A stretch of DNA of 64,000 bases, taken from Arthrobacter mangrovi. Its GTDB lineage: Bacteria > Actinomycetota > Actinomycetes > Actinomycetales > Micrococcaceae. Both the position numbers and the translations under genes were made by a program. The stretch covers positions 1-64,000 of the forward strand of contig NZ_BRVS01000028.1 of the NCBI RefSeq assembly GCF_026011795.1, in the 5' to 3' direction. Within the stretch, counting starts at the first letter, position 1. Each line of letters begins with the position of its first letter. The notes below the pieces were generated by a model that was not told the DNA's origin, searched no databases, and saw nothing but the letters and a program-made list of their open reading frames with translations. Below are positions 29,063-38,648 of this stretch, piece by piece.

Positions 29063-30433
29063 CTACCCCGCCCCGACGATCAGCAGCGTGGCGGCGAAAA
29101 CCAGCCCCGAGGCGATCAGCGTGACCGTGGTGTAGCCGAGGATGTCGCGCATTTTGAGCCCGGCGATGGCCAGCAGCGGCAGTGCCCAGAACGGCTGGAT
29201 CATGTTGGTCCACTGGTCGCCGTAGGAAACGGCCATGATCGGCACGGACGGGTCCACCCCGAGCCGCTCGGCCGCATCGAGCATGATCGGAGCCTGCACG
29301 GCGAACTGGCCGCCGCCGGAGGGCACGAAGAAGTTGACCAGGCCGGCCGAGAGCAGTGCCAGCACGCCGAAGGTCTGCGGGGTGGAAATGCTGACGAAGA
29401 AGTCGGAAAACACCGTGATGAGGCCGGACGCGGTCATGATCCCGAGGATGCCGGCGTAGAGCGGGAACTGCAGCAGGATGTCGCCGACGTTGGATGCCGC
29501 GTTCTTGACCAGCGCCATCAGCTCGAACGGGTTGCGCACCAGCAGGAAGATCAGCGCCAGGAAGGACCAGTTCACGATGTCCAGCGTCAGCGACCCGCCC
29601 TGGGCGAAGTGGATTGCGAGGTAGGCGACCAGGGCCAGGCCGACGACGGAGGTCAGGATGCGGCTCGCGTCCAGCCGGTCCGCGGGGGTCACCACATCCT
29701 CGTCGATGTCGACGCCGGTGTCCCGGGCGTCGATCCCGAGTTCGATGATCTTGTCTTCGCCCCGGGGTGCGACGGCGGCCAGCGCCAGCCCGACGGCAAC
29801 CACGGTGGCGAGCGCGGCCGCGATGTTCCACGGGGAGAAGGTCGTCTCGCTGATCGGCACGGTGCGGCCCAGCTGTTCGGCGATGAAGGACCCCTCGGTG
29901 GCGGCGGTCAGCGGGCCGGAGCCGGAGTAGCCCATGTGCCAGACCACGAAGCCCGAGAAGCCGGCGGCCACCAGCATCGGGAAGTGCAGCCGGACGCCCT
30001 TGGCCCGCAGCTGCGCCGCCACCTCCTTCGCGAGCAGGGCGCCGACCACCAGCCCGAGGCCCCAGGTGATCAGCGAGGCGACCGCCGCCACCACGAACAC
30101 GAAAACGTAGGCCTGGACCGGGCCGCGCGGCAGCCCGCCGAGGAAAGCCAGCAGCCGCCGGACCGGGCGGGTGTTGGCAAGCGTGTGCCCGAGCAGCAGG
30201 ACCAGCGCCATCTGGGTCATGAAGGCCAGCAGCCCGGAGAGTCCATCGCCCCAGCCCTTCACCACTTCCACCGGGCCCGCGTCGGTCAGGGCCAGCGCGA
30301 GGGCCGCGACAATCAGGGTCAGGACGATGCCGAAGACGAGGGCGCTCGGGATGAAACGTTCCACCAGGCTGTTGACGGGCCGCATCATGGCCGAAACCGG
30401 GTTGCGGCGGCCCTGCTGGTTCACCGTGGACAT
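29063..30433 (-). CDS. Short-chain fatty acid transporter (AtoE family)
   Basis: The protein has 456 residues and about 12 hydrophobic segments. Blocks RFIPSALVFGIVLTLIVA, GFSGFVVWHMGYSGSGPL, NFFVPSGGGQFAVQAPIM and MAVSYGDQWTNMIQPFWALPLL are those of the AtoE/short-chain fatty acid carrier family, which imports butyrate or acetoacetate-type acids. ATG at 30433 follows GAAGGAG; a longer open frame upstream to 30523 lacks a ribosome site. No beta-oxidation or CoA-transferase gene lies next to it, although an acyl-CoA dehydrogenase occurs at 35403. Confidence 0.88.
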   Translation of the reverse strand: MSTVNQQGRRNPVSAMMRPVNSLVERFIPSALVFGIVLTLIVAALALALTDAGPVEVVKGWGDGLSGLLAFMTQMALVLLLGHTLANTRPVRRLLAFLGGLPRGPVQAYVFVFVVAAVASLITWGLGLVVGALLAKEVAAQLRAKGVRLHFPMLVAAGFSGFVVWHMGYSGSGPLTAATEGSFIAEQLGRTVPISETTFSPWNIAAALATVVAVGLALAAVAPRGEDKIIELGIDARDTGVDIDEDVVTPADRLDASRILTSVVGLALVAYLAIHFAQGGSLTLDIVNWSFLALIFLLVRNPFELMALVKNAASNVGDILLQFPLYAGILGIMTASGLITVFSDFFVSISTPQTFGVLALLSAGLVNFFVPSGGGQFAVQAPIMLDAAERLGVDPSVPIMAVSYGDQWTNMIQPFWALPLLAIAGLKMRDILGYTTVTLIASGLVFAATLLIVGAG

Positions 30434-30620
30434 GCAGAATCTCCTTCGAGGTGCGAGTAGTGCCGGCTGGGCCGGCGGCGCGGACGGGGACCCCAACGCC
30501 CCCACTCTAGCGATCCAGCTCACACTTGTGCGCCGTCAGCAGGGTCCCGCGTGGCGGGGATCGCTGACCGGAAGCCGGACATCCCGGCGGACCATCCCCG
30601 GCGGGCGCTAGGCTGAAGCC

Positions 30621-31681
<1,061 letters not shown>

Positions 31682-31685
<4 letters not shown>

Positions 31686-32431
31686 GCACCGGCGCAGAGC
31701 GGCCGCGGATCGCCGTCAGCTACGCCCAGGACGCGCCGTCGCATGCGGCCTGGTTCTCCGAAGAGCTGGCCGGACTGGCCCGGAATGCGGTGGCGGGACT
31801 TGAGGCGGCCGGGGCGGATCCCGTCCTCATCAATGCCGCCTCCGGCCACGTCTTCAGCGCGGTGGATTACGACGGCGTGCTCATCCTGGGCGGCGGGGAC
31901 GTGGACCCGGCGCGCTACGGCGGCGACACCGCGGAACCGACGGTGCATGCCGTGGACACCACCGCAGACGAGACCGAGATCGACCTGGTCATCGGCGCGG
32001 TGGAGAACGGCCGGCCGGTGCTCGGCATCTGCCGCGGGCTGCAGCTGATCAACGTGGCCTTCGCCGGATCGCTGATCGAGGACCTTGGACCGGAGTCCGT
32101 GCACAAGGTCCACAAGGAGCGTCCCCCGATGGCCGGACATTCCGTCTCCGTCCAGCCAGGTTCGCTGCTGGCCGATGCGCTCGGGACCGGCGAGATCACC
32201 GTGCAGTCCGGGCACCACCAGGCCGTCCGCCGGCTCGGCGACCGGCTGCGCGTGGTTGCCACGGCCTCGGACGGCGTGGTCGAGGGCGTGGAACTGGCGC
32301 GTCCGGATGAGGGCTGGCTGCTGGCGGTGCAGTGGCATCCCGAGGAGCCCGGCTCGCCCGACGGCCAGCTCGCCGACCTGCTGACCCCGTTCGTCGAGGC
32401 CTGCCGCTACATCGCCGCCGCCCGCAGCTGA
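31682..32431 (+). CDS. Class I glutamine amidotransferase-like, gamma-glutamyl-GABA hydrolase family
   Basis: The 249-residue PuuD-like protein has nucleophile Cys117 in LGICRGLQLINV and catalytic His/Glu in QWHPEEP near residue 219. It probably cleaves a gamma-glutamyl amide bond. Translational overlap with the thiol reductase suggests a shared thiol or gamma-glutamyl detoxification step. No puuA, puuB or puuC is nearby, so a polyamine pathway is not supported here. Followed by an inverted repeat at 32425-32460. Confidence 0.85.
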
Positions 32432-32460
32432 CTCCGCGAGGCCGCCGCGGGAGTCAGCTG
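32425..32460. terminator. Inverted repeat between convergent genes
   Basis: CAGCTGACTCC (32425-32435) pairs with GGAGTCAGCTG (32450-32460) around a 14-base GC-rich loop. It starts inside the last codons of the amidotransferase and lies between convergent genes, so it may terminate transcription in both directions. Confidence 0.5.
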
Positions 32461-32502
32461 CACACCGCGGCGAGGCCGCCGCGGGAGTCAGCTGCACACC
32501 GC
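32436..32502. repeat. Tandem 33-base direct repeat (two copies)
   Basis: A 33-base unit beginning GCGAGGCCGCCGCGGGAGTC occurs at 32436-32468 and 32470-32502, identical apart from one spacer base. The second copy duplicates the right arm of the hairpin and ends at the stop of the TipAS gene. Confidence 0.85.
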
Positions 32503-32909
32503 TAGGCCAGGTGCCGGTCCGCGTAGACCTTCATCGCATCGCGCACGAACGAGGCTCCGGCTTCACCGCCGTAGTTGGCGGCGAAGCGCGGATCCGCCAC
32601 GTACATCCCGCCGAGCCCGGTGAAATAGCCGTAGGACACCTCCTGCCCGCCATTCGCCCCGGCCAGCCACTCGAACTGCCGCCGCGCCAGGTCCTGCGCC
32701 TCCTCGCTGTCGGCCGCCGCGCCCGCGCCGGCGGCGGTGACCCAGTCCTGAATCAGGCGCCGGCTCCGTTCCTGCCAGGCCGACCGCTCCGCCTCGGGCA
32801 AGCCGCGCCACCAGCGGTCGCCCTTGGCATAGGCGTCCTTGCCCCAGCGCTCCTCGACCTCCTCCTTGTACTGCGTGTGGTCGAACCCCTGGAACATTTC
32901 CTCGGCCAT
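32502..32909 (-). CDS. TipAS antibiotic-recognition domain protein (MerR HTH lost)
   Basis: The 135-residue protein is a TipAS domain: MAEEMFQGFDHTQYKEEVEERW at the start and the FVRDAMKVYAD-type end. Such domains normally form the C-terminal half of MerR-family TipAL regulators and bind thiopeptide or other antibiotics. In-frame codons upstream still encode the MerR coiled-coil linker (AEALRGHLDLLLQERDRLERRIE), but a stop follows at about 33079 and the winged helix is absent. ATG at 32909 has GAGGAACTC upstream, so the domain could be made alone. It can be read as a decayed gene or as a free drug-binding protein. Confidence 0.75.
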   Translation of the reverse strand: MAEEMFQGFDHTQYKEEVEERWGKDAYAKGDRWWRGLPEAERSAWQERSRRLIQDWVTAAGAGAAADSEEAQDLARRQFEWLAGANGGQEVSYGYFTGLGGMYVADPRFAANYGGEAGASFVRDAMKVYADRHLA

Positions 32910-33069
32910 GAGTTCCTCGCCCCTCTCTGTCTTCCTGATCGTCGTCCGGACGGATTCGATCCGCCGCTCAAGACGGTCCCGTTCCTGCAGCAGCAGGTCC
33001 AGATGTCCGCGCAGCGCCTCGGCCGTGTCCGCGCCACTCGGCGGTGCCTGCGTCCCGTCGTGTTTCCAT
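32910..33069 (-). pseudogene. Remnant N-terminal part of the MerR/TipAS gene
   Basis: The ATG at 33069 has leaderless spacing to the MerR-type promoter (33077-33107) and opens METRRDAGTAEW..., which is out of frame with the coiled coil and ends near 32968. The coiled-coil frame (HDGTQAPPSGADTAEALRG...) reads back only to a stop at about 33079. About 70 residues of winged helix are missing, as expected from an out-of-frame deletion just after the start codon. Confidence 0.6.
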
Positions 33070-33076
33070 GGGTTCC

Positions 33077-33107
33077 ACTATGGAGGTTGACGCAGCGTCA
33101 AGGTCAA
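33077..33107 (-). promoter_or_regulatory. MerR-type promoter and operator of the TipAS gene
   Basis: On the minus strand, TTGACC (33107-33102) and CATAGT (33082-33077) are separated by 19 bases, the over-long spacing used by MerR activators. The spacer carries the inverted repeat TTGACG-ctg-CGTCAA (33087-33101). This is the expected autoregulatory site of the lost DNA-binding domain. Confidence 0.65.
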
Positions 33108-33178
33108 GGGCGGGCGGACGACGGCGGACTGCGGCCCGGCGGGGACGCTTTGCCGCGGCGGCGGGTAGCGTTGGGCTC

Positions 33179-34201
33179 GTGCAATCCGAGCGTTCCCGAG
33201 CGAAGCCCGCGCGCGAGGGCATCCGGCTGCCGGCGCCGCTGGCGTTGGGGCTGGCACTGCTGGGCGGGTCCGGGCTGGCCGTGCAGAGCCGGGTGACCAG
33301 CGAGCTCGGCATCGTGCTCCAGGACCGGCTGGGCGCGGCGCTGGCGAGTTTTGCCACCGGGCTGGTCGCGGTGCTGGCCTTTGCGCTGCTGCGGCCGGGC
33401 ACCCGGGCCAGGCTCCGTGCGGTTCCGGCGGTCCTTAAACGCCGCGAGTATCCGCGCTGGTGGCTCGTGGCCGGCACGATCGGCGCCTTCTACATTTTCG
33501 CCCAGGCCGCCACGGTCGGCCCGATCGGACTGTCCCTGTTCACCATCGCGATCGTCACGGGCCAGATGGTCTCGAGCCTCGCCGTCGACCGGATCGGGCT
33601 GGGACCGGGGCGCAAGATCGGCGTCAGCGGTGCCCGGGTGGCGGGAGCCGGGCTGGCCTTGGCTGCCGCGGTGGTCGCGGCGAGCGCCCACTTCGCGGCG
33701 GACGGCCGGCCCGGCGGCAGCGGGCAGGCCGGCGGTGCGGTGATCCTGCTCATGCTGATCCCGCTGTTCTCCGGGCTGCTGCAGAGCGTGCAGCAGGGCA
33801 TGCTCGGCCAGATCGGGACCGTGCATGGCAGCCCGGTCGTCTCCACGTTCCTGAACTTCGCCGCCGGGACGGCCGCACTGCTGGTCCTTTGGGCGGTGCA
33901 GGCGGTGCTGACGGGGCGGGCGGTGCTGCTGACCGGGCCATGGTGGCTCTACGTCGGCGGCCCGCTTGGGGCGCTGGTCCTCGCCACCGCGACAATCAGC
34001 GTGGCCAGTACCGGCGTCCTGCTGACCAGCCTCACGGTGATCTGCGGCCAGCTGGTCGGTTCGGTCGTGCTGGACATCGCCTGGCCCTCGGCCGGGAGCA
34101 CGGTGGGCCCGCTGACCCTCGCCGGGATTGCACTCACGGCGGTGGCCATGCTGGTCGCAACCGGACGGCCCGGCGCCTGGCTTCGCCGCCGCAGGGGCTG
34201 A
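33179..34201 (+). CDS. DMT family transporter (duplicated YdcZ/DUF606 type)
   Basis: The protein has 340 residues and about ten hydrophobic segments in two halves, with GLALLGGSGLAVQSRVTSEL opening the first half and FSGLLQSVQQGMLGQIGTVHGSP opening the second. GTG at 33179 was preferred because a TAGCGT box lies about 7 bases upstream (leaderless style); frames starting earlier would cross the MerR-type promoter region. It is likely an exporter of small metabolites. The substrate is unknown. Confidence 0.8.
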   Translation: MQSERSRAKPAREGIRLPAPLALGLALLGGSGLAVQSRVTSELGIVLQDRLGAALASFATGLVAVLAFALLRPGTRARLRAVPAVLKRREYPRWWLVAGTIGAFYIFAQAATVGPIGLSLFTIAIVTGQMVSSLAVDRIGLGPGRKIGVSGARVAGAGLALAAAVVAASAHFAADGRPGGSGQAGGAVILLMLIPLFSGLLQSVQQGMLGQIGTVHGSPVVSTFLNFAAGTAALLVLWAVQAVLTGRAVLLTGPWWLYVGGPLGALVLATATISVASTGVLLTSLTVICGQLVGSVVLDIAWPSAGSTVGPLTLAGIALTAVAMLVATGRPGAWLRRRRG

Positions 34202-34236
34202 GGCGCGCCGGCCGATTCCTGCGCGGCGCCCCGGCC

Positions 34237-35340
34237 TTAGGCGTCGTCCTCGTGGGCCTGCCGGTACGCCTCCATCTGGCGGTGCCGCCGGAGCAGGCTC
34301 TCGCGCCGATGATTGTCGTCCCCGGCGGTGAGCTCGATGTGCCGCTTGCCGAAGCGCCAGAGCAGGACGTCGTCCAGGAGCCGGTCGGGTCCGGGGGAGT
34401 AGCGGTGCTCCAGCGCCCGGCGGACCTTGGTGATCGCGTCGGCCTCGAGCAGGCCCGCAAGTTCGATCGTCCGGCGCAGCCCGTGGGCGGCGAGCAGTTC
34501 GGCCGCCCAGCCCCAGTCGTCGTCCGCCTTCCGGTCCACATGCGGCAGCAGCGTCTGCCACACCTCGCGGATCCGGTTGGGCGTCAGGGGCGCGTCCCCC
34601 TCGCCGTCCTCGTCCCAGTAGCCGGTCACCGCCTCGTAGCGCTCGTGCAGCTCGGAGAAGACCGTCTCCACGGACTCCAGCATTGCCGCCGTCGCAATGA
34701 ACTGGCGGTCGAAGTACGGGCTCCAGGCACGCGGGTCCGCCGCCTTGAACCGGATGCCGTGCTCGATCTCGGACCACGCGTGCGCCAGGATCGTGCGGAT
34801 CTGGACCTCGAAGATGTAGCTGCCGTTCGGCTTGGCCGGCTCCCCGAGCACGCGCTGGTACTCCTTGACCACGTCGTTCTGGATGGTCCGCATGATCAGG
34901 TGCCGGCTGGAGTAGCCGTAGGTGCCGGACTCGATGTAGCCGATGTCCTTCTCGCGGTCGCTGCGGCAGTCGAACTCGCGGCGCTGGCGCTTGAGCAGGT
35001 GCGCGGCCTCGCGGATCTCGTGCGGCAGGCTGACGATCACGCGCACGCCGACCAGGTCGTTGAGCTGCCGCAGCGGGTCCGGGAACTCCAGCACCGGCGG
35101 GTGGCCCGGTTCCTGCGCGGGCATGGTCCGTGCGGCCTTGTCGCGGAAGGACTCAAGGCTCTTGGTCCGGGCGGCGACGAACAGCGGAGCGGGTTCGGCG
35201 TCCCTGAACACCTCCCGGATGGTCGACTGCATCTCCCGGGTGACCTTCTCGAGTTCCGGGCGCACGCGCGCGAACTCCTCGGTGCTGGCCTGCACCTGCG
35301 GGCGCAGGCTCTCGTCGAGCCGGTCCCAGTGCCTGCCCAT
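34237..35340 (-). CDS. RelA/SpoT synthetase-domain protein (small alarmone-synthetase-like)
   Basis: The 367-residue protein has a (p)ppGpp synthetase fold: RTKSLESFRDKAART, FPDPLRQLNDLVGVRVIV, SGTYGYSSRHLI and FEVQIRTILAHAWSEIEHGI. The Glu of EVQIRT and the substrate-loop Tyr are present. There is no HD hydrolase, TGS or ACT domain, so it cannot be the main Rel protein. About 150 residues C-terminal to the core are helical and of unknown role. ATG at 35340 follows TAAGGAG. It may make alarmones, or modify tRNA as toxic relatives do; no antitoxin-like gene is adjacent. Confidence 0.85.
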   Translation of the reverse strand: MGRHWDRLDESLRPQVQASTEEFARVRPELEKVTREMQSTIREVFRDAEPAPLFVAARTKSLESFRDKAARTMPAQEPGHPPVLEFPDPLRQLNDLVGVRVIVSLPHEIREAAHLLKRQRREFDCRSDREKDIGYIESGTYGYSSRHLIMRTIQNDVVKEYQRVLGEPAKPNGSYIFEVQIRTILAHAWSEIEHGIRFKAADPRAWSPYFDRQFIATAAMLESVETVFSELHERYEAVTGYWDEDGEGDAPLTPNRIREVWQTLLPHVDRKADDDWGWAAELLAAHGLRRTIELAGLLEADAITKVRRALEHRYSPGPDRLLDDVLLWRFGKRHIELTAGDDNHRRESLLRRHRQMEAYRQAHEDDA

Positions 35341-35402
35341 GCGCAACTCCTTAACGACGACGGCGGGGCCTGGGTCCACTGTATCGGCCGGGGCGGGCGC
35401 GG

Positions 35403-37355
35403 CTAGCGATAGCGGCGGTGCAGGTCCTCCCTCGCGGGAGCACCCTCGGCCGGCTCCGCGATCCACGGCCCGGTGCCCTCGGACGGATCGAGCACGCCGC
35501 TTTCCAGCCAGGTGTAGTTCCCGCCGAGCACCCGGTCCGCCAGGCGCTTGTCCGCCGCGTCGGAATTGTGCCACAAGTCCGCGAACAGCGTCCGCACGCG
35601 CTCGCGCGACTGCACGCAGAACGTGTCCGCCAGCTGGCAAGCGGCCTTGCCGCGCTCCGGGTGCTGGGACAGCAGCAGCTGGGCGCGGCTGCAGCAGGCG
35701 GCCATGGCGAAGAGCTCGGCCCCGATGTCCACGATCCTCCCGAGGAAGACCTGGTGGTGCTCCAGCCTGGCCTGCCAGCGGCCCATGCCCGCGAAGGTGT
35801 GCCGGGCCAGCTTGCGGCTGCTCCGTTCCACAAAGCGGAGATGGCCGGCCAGCTCGCCGAAGTCCCGATAGGCGGTCGGGTTCATGCCCTCCCCGGCGAA
35901 CAGGCCGGGCAGCCAGCGCGCGTAGAAGCCGCTCGCGCCCATCGCGGCCTTGGCCTTGGCCGCGAGGTCGGCCTCGGCGGAGGCCAGCTCCCCGGCCGCG
36001 GCCAAGTGGGCATCGACGGCCTCCCTCGCAATCAGCAGGCGCATGATCTCGCTGGAGCCCTCGAAAATGCGGTTGATCCGCAGGTCCCGCAGCTGCTGTT
36101 CGGCCGGAACCGCGCGTTCGCCGCGCGCCGCCAGCGAAGCCGCCGTCTCGTAGCCGCGGCCGCCGCGGAGCTGGACGAGATCGTCGGCGATGCGGCAGGA
36201 CATCTCGCTCGACCAGAGCTTGGCCAGCGCGGCCTCGATCCGGATATCCCGCGCCCCGGCATCGGCCATCGACGCGGACAGCTCGAACACCGCCTCCAGC
36301 GCAAAGGCCGTCGCCGCGATGAACGCGAGCTTCTGGCTGACCGCCTCATGCTTGCCGATCGGCCGGCCCCATTGCACCCGCGCGCCGGACCATTCGCGCG
36401 CGATCTTCAGCGACCACTTCCCGGATGCCGCGCAGAGGGCCGGGATGGACAGCCGGCCCGTGTTGAGCGTGGTGAGCGCGATCTTGAGGCCCTCGCCTTC
36501 CTTGCCCAGCCGGTTTTCCGCCGGAACGCGCACGTTGTCGAACCGGGTCAATCCGTTCTCGATCCCGCGCAGCCCCATGAACGCGTTGCGGTTCTCCACC
36601 GTGATGCCGGGCGAATCGGCCTCCACGACGAATGCCGTAATGCCGCCGGGACCATCATTATGCGGCGGGACCTTGGCCATGATCACGGCGAGTTCGGCGA
36701 TGACGCCGTTGGTCGTCCAGAGCTTCGTCCCGTTCAGCAGGTAGGCCGCGCCGTCGGCCGTAGGCACCGCGGTGGTGCCGAGGCGTGCCGGATCGGAACC
36801 GACATCGGGCTCCGTGAGGAGGAACGCCGAAACGGCCCCGGCCGCGCAGCGCGGGAGGAACTTCCGTTTCTGCTCCTCGGTGCCGAAGACCTTGACCGGC
36901 TCCGGCACGCCGATGGACTGGTGCGCCGAGAGCAGTGCGCCCAGGCTGGGGTGGACGGAGCCCAGCAGCATCAGCGCCCGTCCGTAATGCAGCAGCGATA
37001 GTCCCAGTCCGCCGTATTCCGCGGGAATCTTCATGCCGAAGGCGCCGAGCCGGGCCAGCCCCGCCAGGTACTCGTCCGGAATGAGGCTCTCGCGTTCGAT
37101 CCGCGCCCCGTCCATGGTGCGGGCGTATTCCTCGAGACTGACCAGGAAGGACTCGCCCGCGGCCTCCGCGTCCGCCGAGGGTACGGGATGCGGGTGGATC
37201 AGGCCCAGGTCAAAGCGGCCCAGGTACAGGTTCTTGGCAAAGCTGGGCCGCCGCCACTCGGATTCGCGCGCCTGTTCGGCGACCTCCCGGGCTTCGCGCT
37301 CGCTGACGTTCGCCCCTCCGCCGGCGGCCACGTGACGATCGGTTCCAGTGCTCAT
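35403..37355 (-). CDS. Acyl-CoA dehydrogenase, long VLCAD/ACAD9-like
   Basis: The protein has 650 residues, longer than the usual 380-400. Residues about 40-440 are the flavoprotein core: FGMKIPAEYGGLGLS, FLLTEPDVGSDPARLGTT, FMGLRGIENGL and the catalytic Glu in NRIFEGSSEIMRLLIA. About 200 more residues form a helical C-terminal domain as in VLCAD/ACAD9 enzymes, which in eukaryotes binds membranes. It oxidises acyl-CoA in beta-oxidation; chain length is not readable. No electron-transfer or thiolase gene is adjacent. It is divergent from the LLM flavoenzyme across about 180 bases. Confidence 0.9.
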   Translation of the reverse strand: MSTGTDRHVAAGGGANVSEREAREVAEQARESEWRRPSFAKNLYLGRFDLGLIHPHPVPSADAEAAGESFLVSLEEYARTMDGARIERESLIPDEYLAGLARLGAFGMKIPAEYGGLGLSLLHYGRALMLLGSVHPSLGALLSAHQSIGVPEPVKVFGTEEQKRKFLPRCAAGAVSAFLLTEPDVGSDPARLGTTAVPTADGAAYLLNGTKLWTTNGVIAELAVIMAKVPPHNDGPGGITAFVVEADSPGITVENRNAFMGLRGIENGLTRFDNVRVPAENRLGKEGEGLKIALTTLNTGRLSIPALCAASGKWSLKIAREWSGARVQWGRPIGKHEAVSQKLAFIAATAFALEAVFELSASMADAGARDIRIEAALAKLWSSEMSCRIADDLVQLRGGRGYETAASLAARGERAVPAEQQLRDLRINRIFEGSSEIMRLLIAREAVDAHLAAAGELASAEADLAAKAKAAMGASGFYARWLPGLFAGEGMNPTAYRDFGELAGHLRFVERSSRKLARHTFAGMGRWQARLEHHQVFLGRIVDIGAELFAMAACCSRAQLLLSQHPERGKAACQLADTFCVQSRERVRTLFADLWHNSDAADKRLADRVLGGNYTWLESGVLDPSEGTGPWIAEPAEGAPAREDLHRRYR

Positions 37356-37487
37356 GGCAGTCCCCTTTGACTCCAGGTTCGTGCCAAGGTCCGGCAGAAC
37401 CTTCTAGCTGTCACCCAATGTTACTCCCGGGTAGGGCCTTTGGGGAGGAATAATCGCCATTGGATGAAGCTTCAAGTATCAGCAGCA

Positions 37488-37513
37488 AATCTTCGACGAC
37501 AATCTTCGACGAC
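37488..37513 (+). repeat. Tandem 13-base repeat in the LLM gene leader
   Basis: AATCTTCGACGAC occurs twice in a row (37488-37500 and 37501-37513), 20 bases before the GTG start. It may be a small duplication or a repeated regulator half-site. Confidence 0.7.
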
Positions 37514-37533
37514 AGTCTTTAAGGAGCAGATCA

Positions 37534-38574
37534 GTGGACTTCGGCATCTTCACCTTCGGCGAGCTGACCCGGAACCTCACCACCGGGGAGGCGCTTTCCC
37601 CGCACCGGCGGCTGAAGGAGCTGATCGAACTGGCCAAGCTCGCGGACCAGGCCGGCATCGGCTTCATCGGGCTGGGGGAGCACCACCGCAAGGACTTCGC
37701 CATCTCCGCGCCGGAGGTCGTGCTGGCCGCCATCGCGCGCGAGACGAAGAACCTCCGGCTGGCCACCGCCGTCACGGTCCTCTCCACCCAGGACCCGGTG
37801 CGCCTGTTCGAGCAGTTCGCCACCCTGGACCTCATCTCGGACGGCCGCGCGGAGATCATTGCCGGCCGCGGCGCCTTCACGGAGTCCTACCCGCTGTTCG
37901 GCTACGACCTGGCCGACTACGACGGCCTCTTCGAGGAGAAGCTGCAGCTCCTGCTGGCCGCCCGTGCGCAGGAGCAGCTGACCTGGCGCGGCACCCACCA
38001 CCACAGTATCGACGGGATGGACGTCGCCCCGCGCCCGCTGCAGGAGAGGCTGCCCGTCTGGGTTGGCGTCGGCGGCACGCCCGCGTCCTTCGAGCGTGCC
38101 GGCCGCCTCGGCCTGCCCCTCTATATCGCGCTGCTCTCCGGTCCCCAGCACTTCGCCCGGCACGTGGAGTACTACCGCCAGACCGCCGCCGCGCACGGGC
38201 ATGACCCGCAGGCCCTGCCCATCGGCACCGGCGGCCACTTCTTTGCCGCCCCCACGTCCCAGCAGGCCCGCGACACCTTCTACCCGTACTACCGCGCCTA
38301 CTTCGAGCAGAACATGCCCCGCCCCGCCGGACACTTCCCGCGCGAGACCTTCGAGACCTGGGCCGGACCCGGCGGCGGCCTACTCGCCGGCAGCCCGCAG
38401 GAGATCATCGACAAGCTCATGGTGCAGTACCAGACCTTCGGCCACGACCGCTACATGGCCCAGGTCGGCCTCGGCGGCCTGCCCTTCGCCGAGACCGCCA
38501 AGTCGATCGAGCTGCTCGCCACCGAGATCATGCCCGTCGTGCAGCAAGAAACCCATCCTGCCCGGCGGCCGTAG
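37534..38574 (+). CDS. LLM class flavin-dependent oxidoreductase
   Basis: The 346-residue luciferase-like monooxygenase fold starts DFGIFTFGELT, then GLGEHHRKDFAISAPEVVLAAIA, TAVTVLSTQDPVRLFEQFATLDLIS and GRAEIIAGRGAFTESYPLFGYDL. It uses FMNH2 or F420H2; the substrate is unknown. GTG at 37534 follows TTTAAGGAGC. It is monocistronic. The alpha/beta hydrolase beyond is on the other strand. Confidence 0.88.
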   Translation: MDFGIFTFGELTRNLTTGEALSPHRRLKELIELAKLADQAGIGFIGLGEHHRKDFAISAPEVVLAAIARETKNLRLATAVTVLSTQDPVRLFEQFATLDLISDGRAEIIAGRGAFTESYPLFGYDLADYDGLFEEKLQLLLAARAQEQLTWRGTHHHSIDGMDVAPRPLQERLPVWVGVGGTPASFERAGRLGLPLYIALLSGPQHFARHVEYYRQTAAAHGHDPQALPIGTGGHFFAAPTSQQARDTFYPYYRAYFEQNMPRPAGHFPRETFETWAGPGGGLLAGSPQEIIDKLMVQYQTFGHDRYMAQVGLGGLPFAETAKSIELLATEIMPVVQQETHPARRP

Positions 38575-38648
38575 CCGACCGCCTGCCCGGCGGCGGTAGC
38601 GGAGCCACTTCCCGGTAGCCGCGGCAGCCCGCTGCGCTGCAGTCGTCG

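Noticed and set aside
34237-35340. RelA/SpoT-domain protein as a toxin-antitoxin locus
   Set aside because: No small antitoxin-like gene on the same strand next to it; neighbours are a divergently oriented DMT carrier and an acyl-CoA dehydrogenase.
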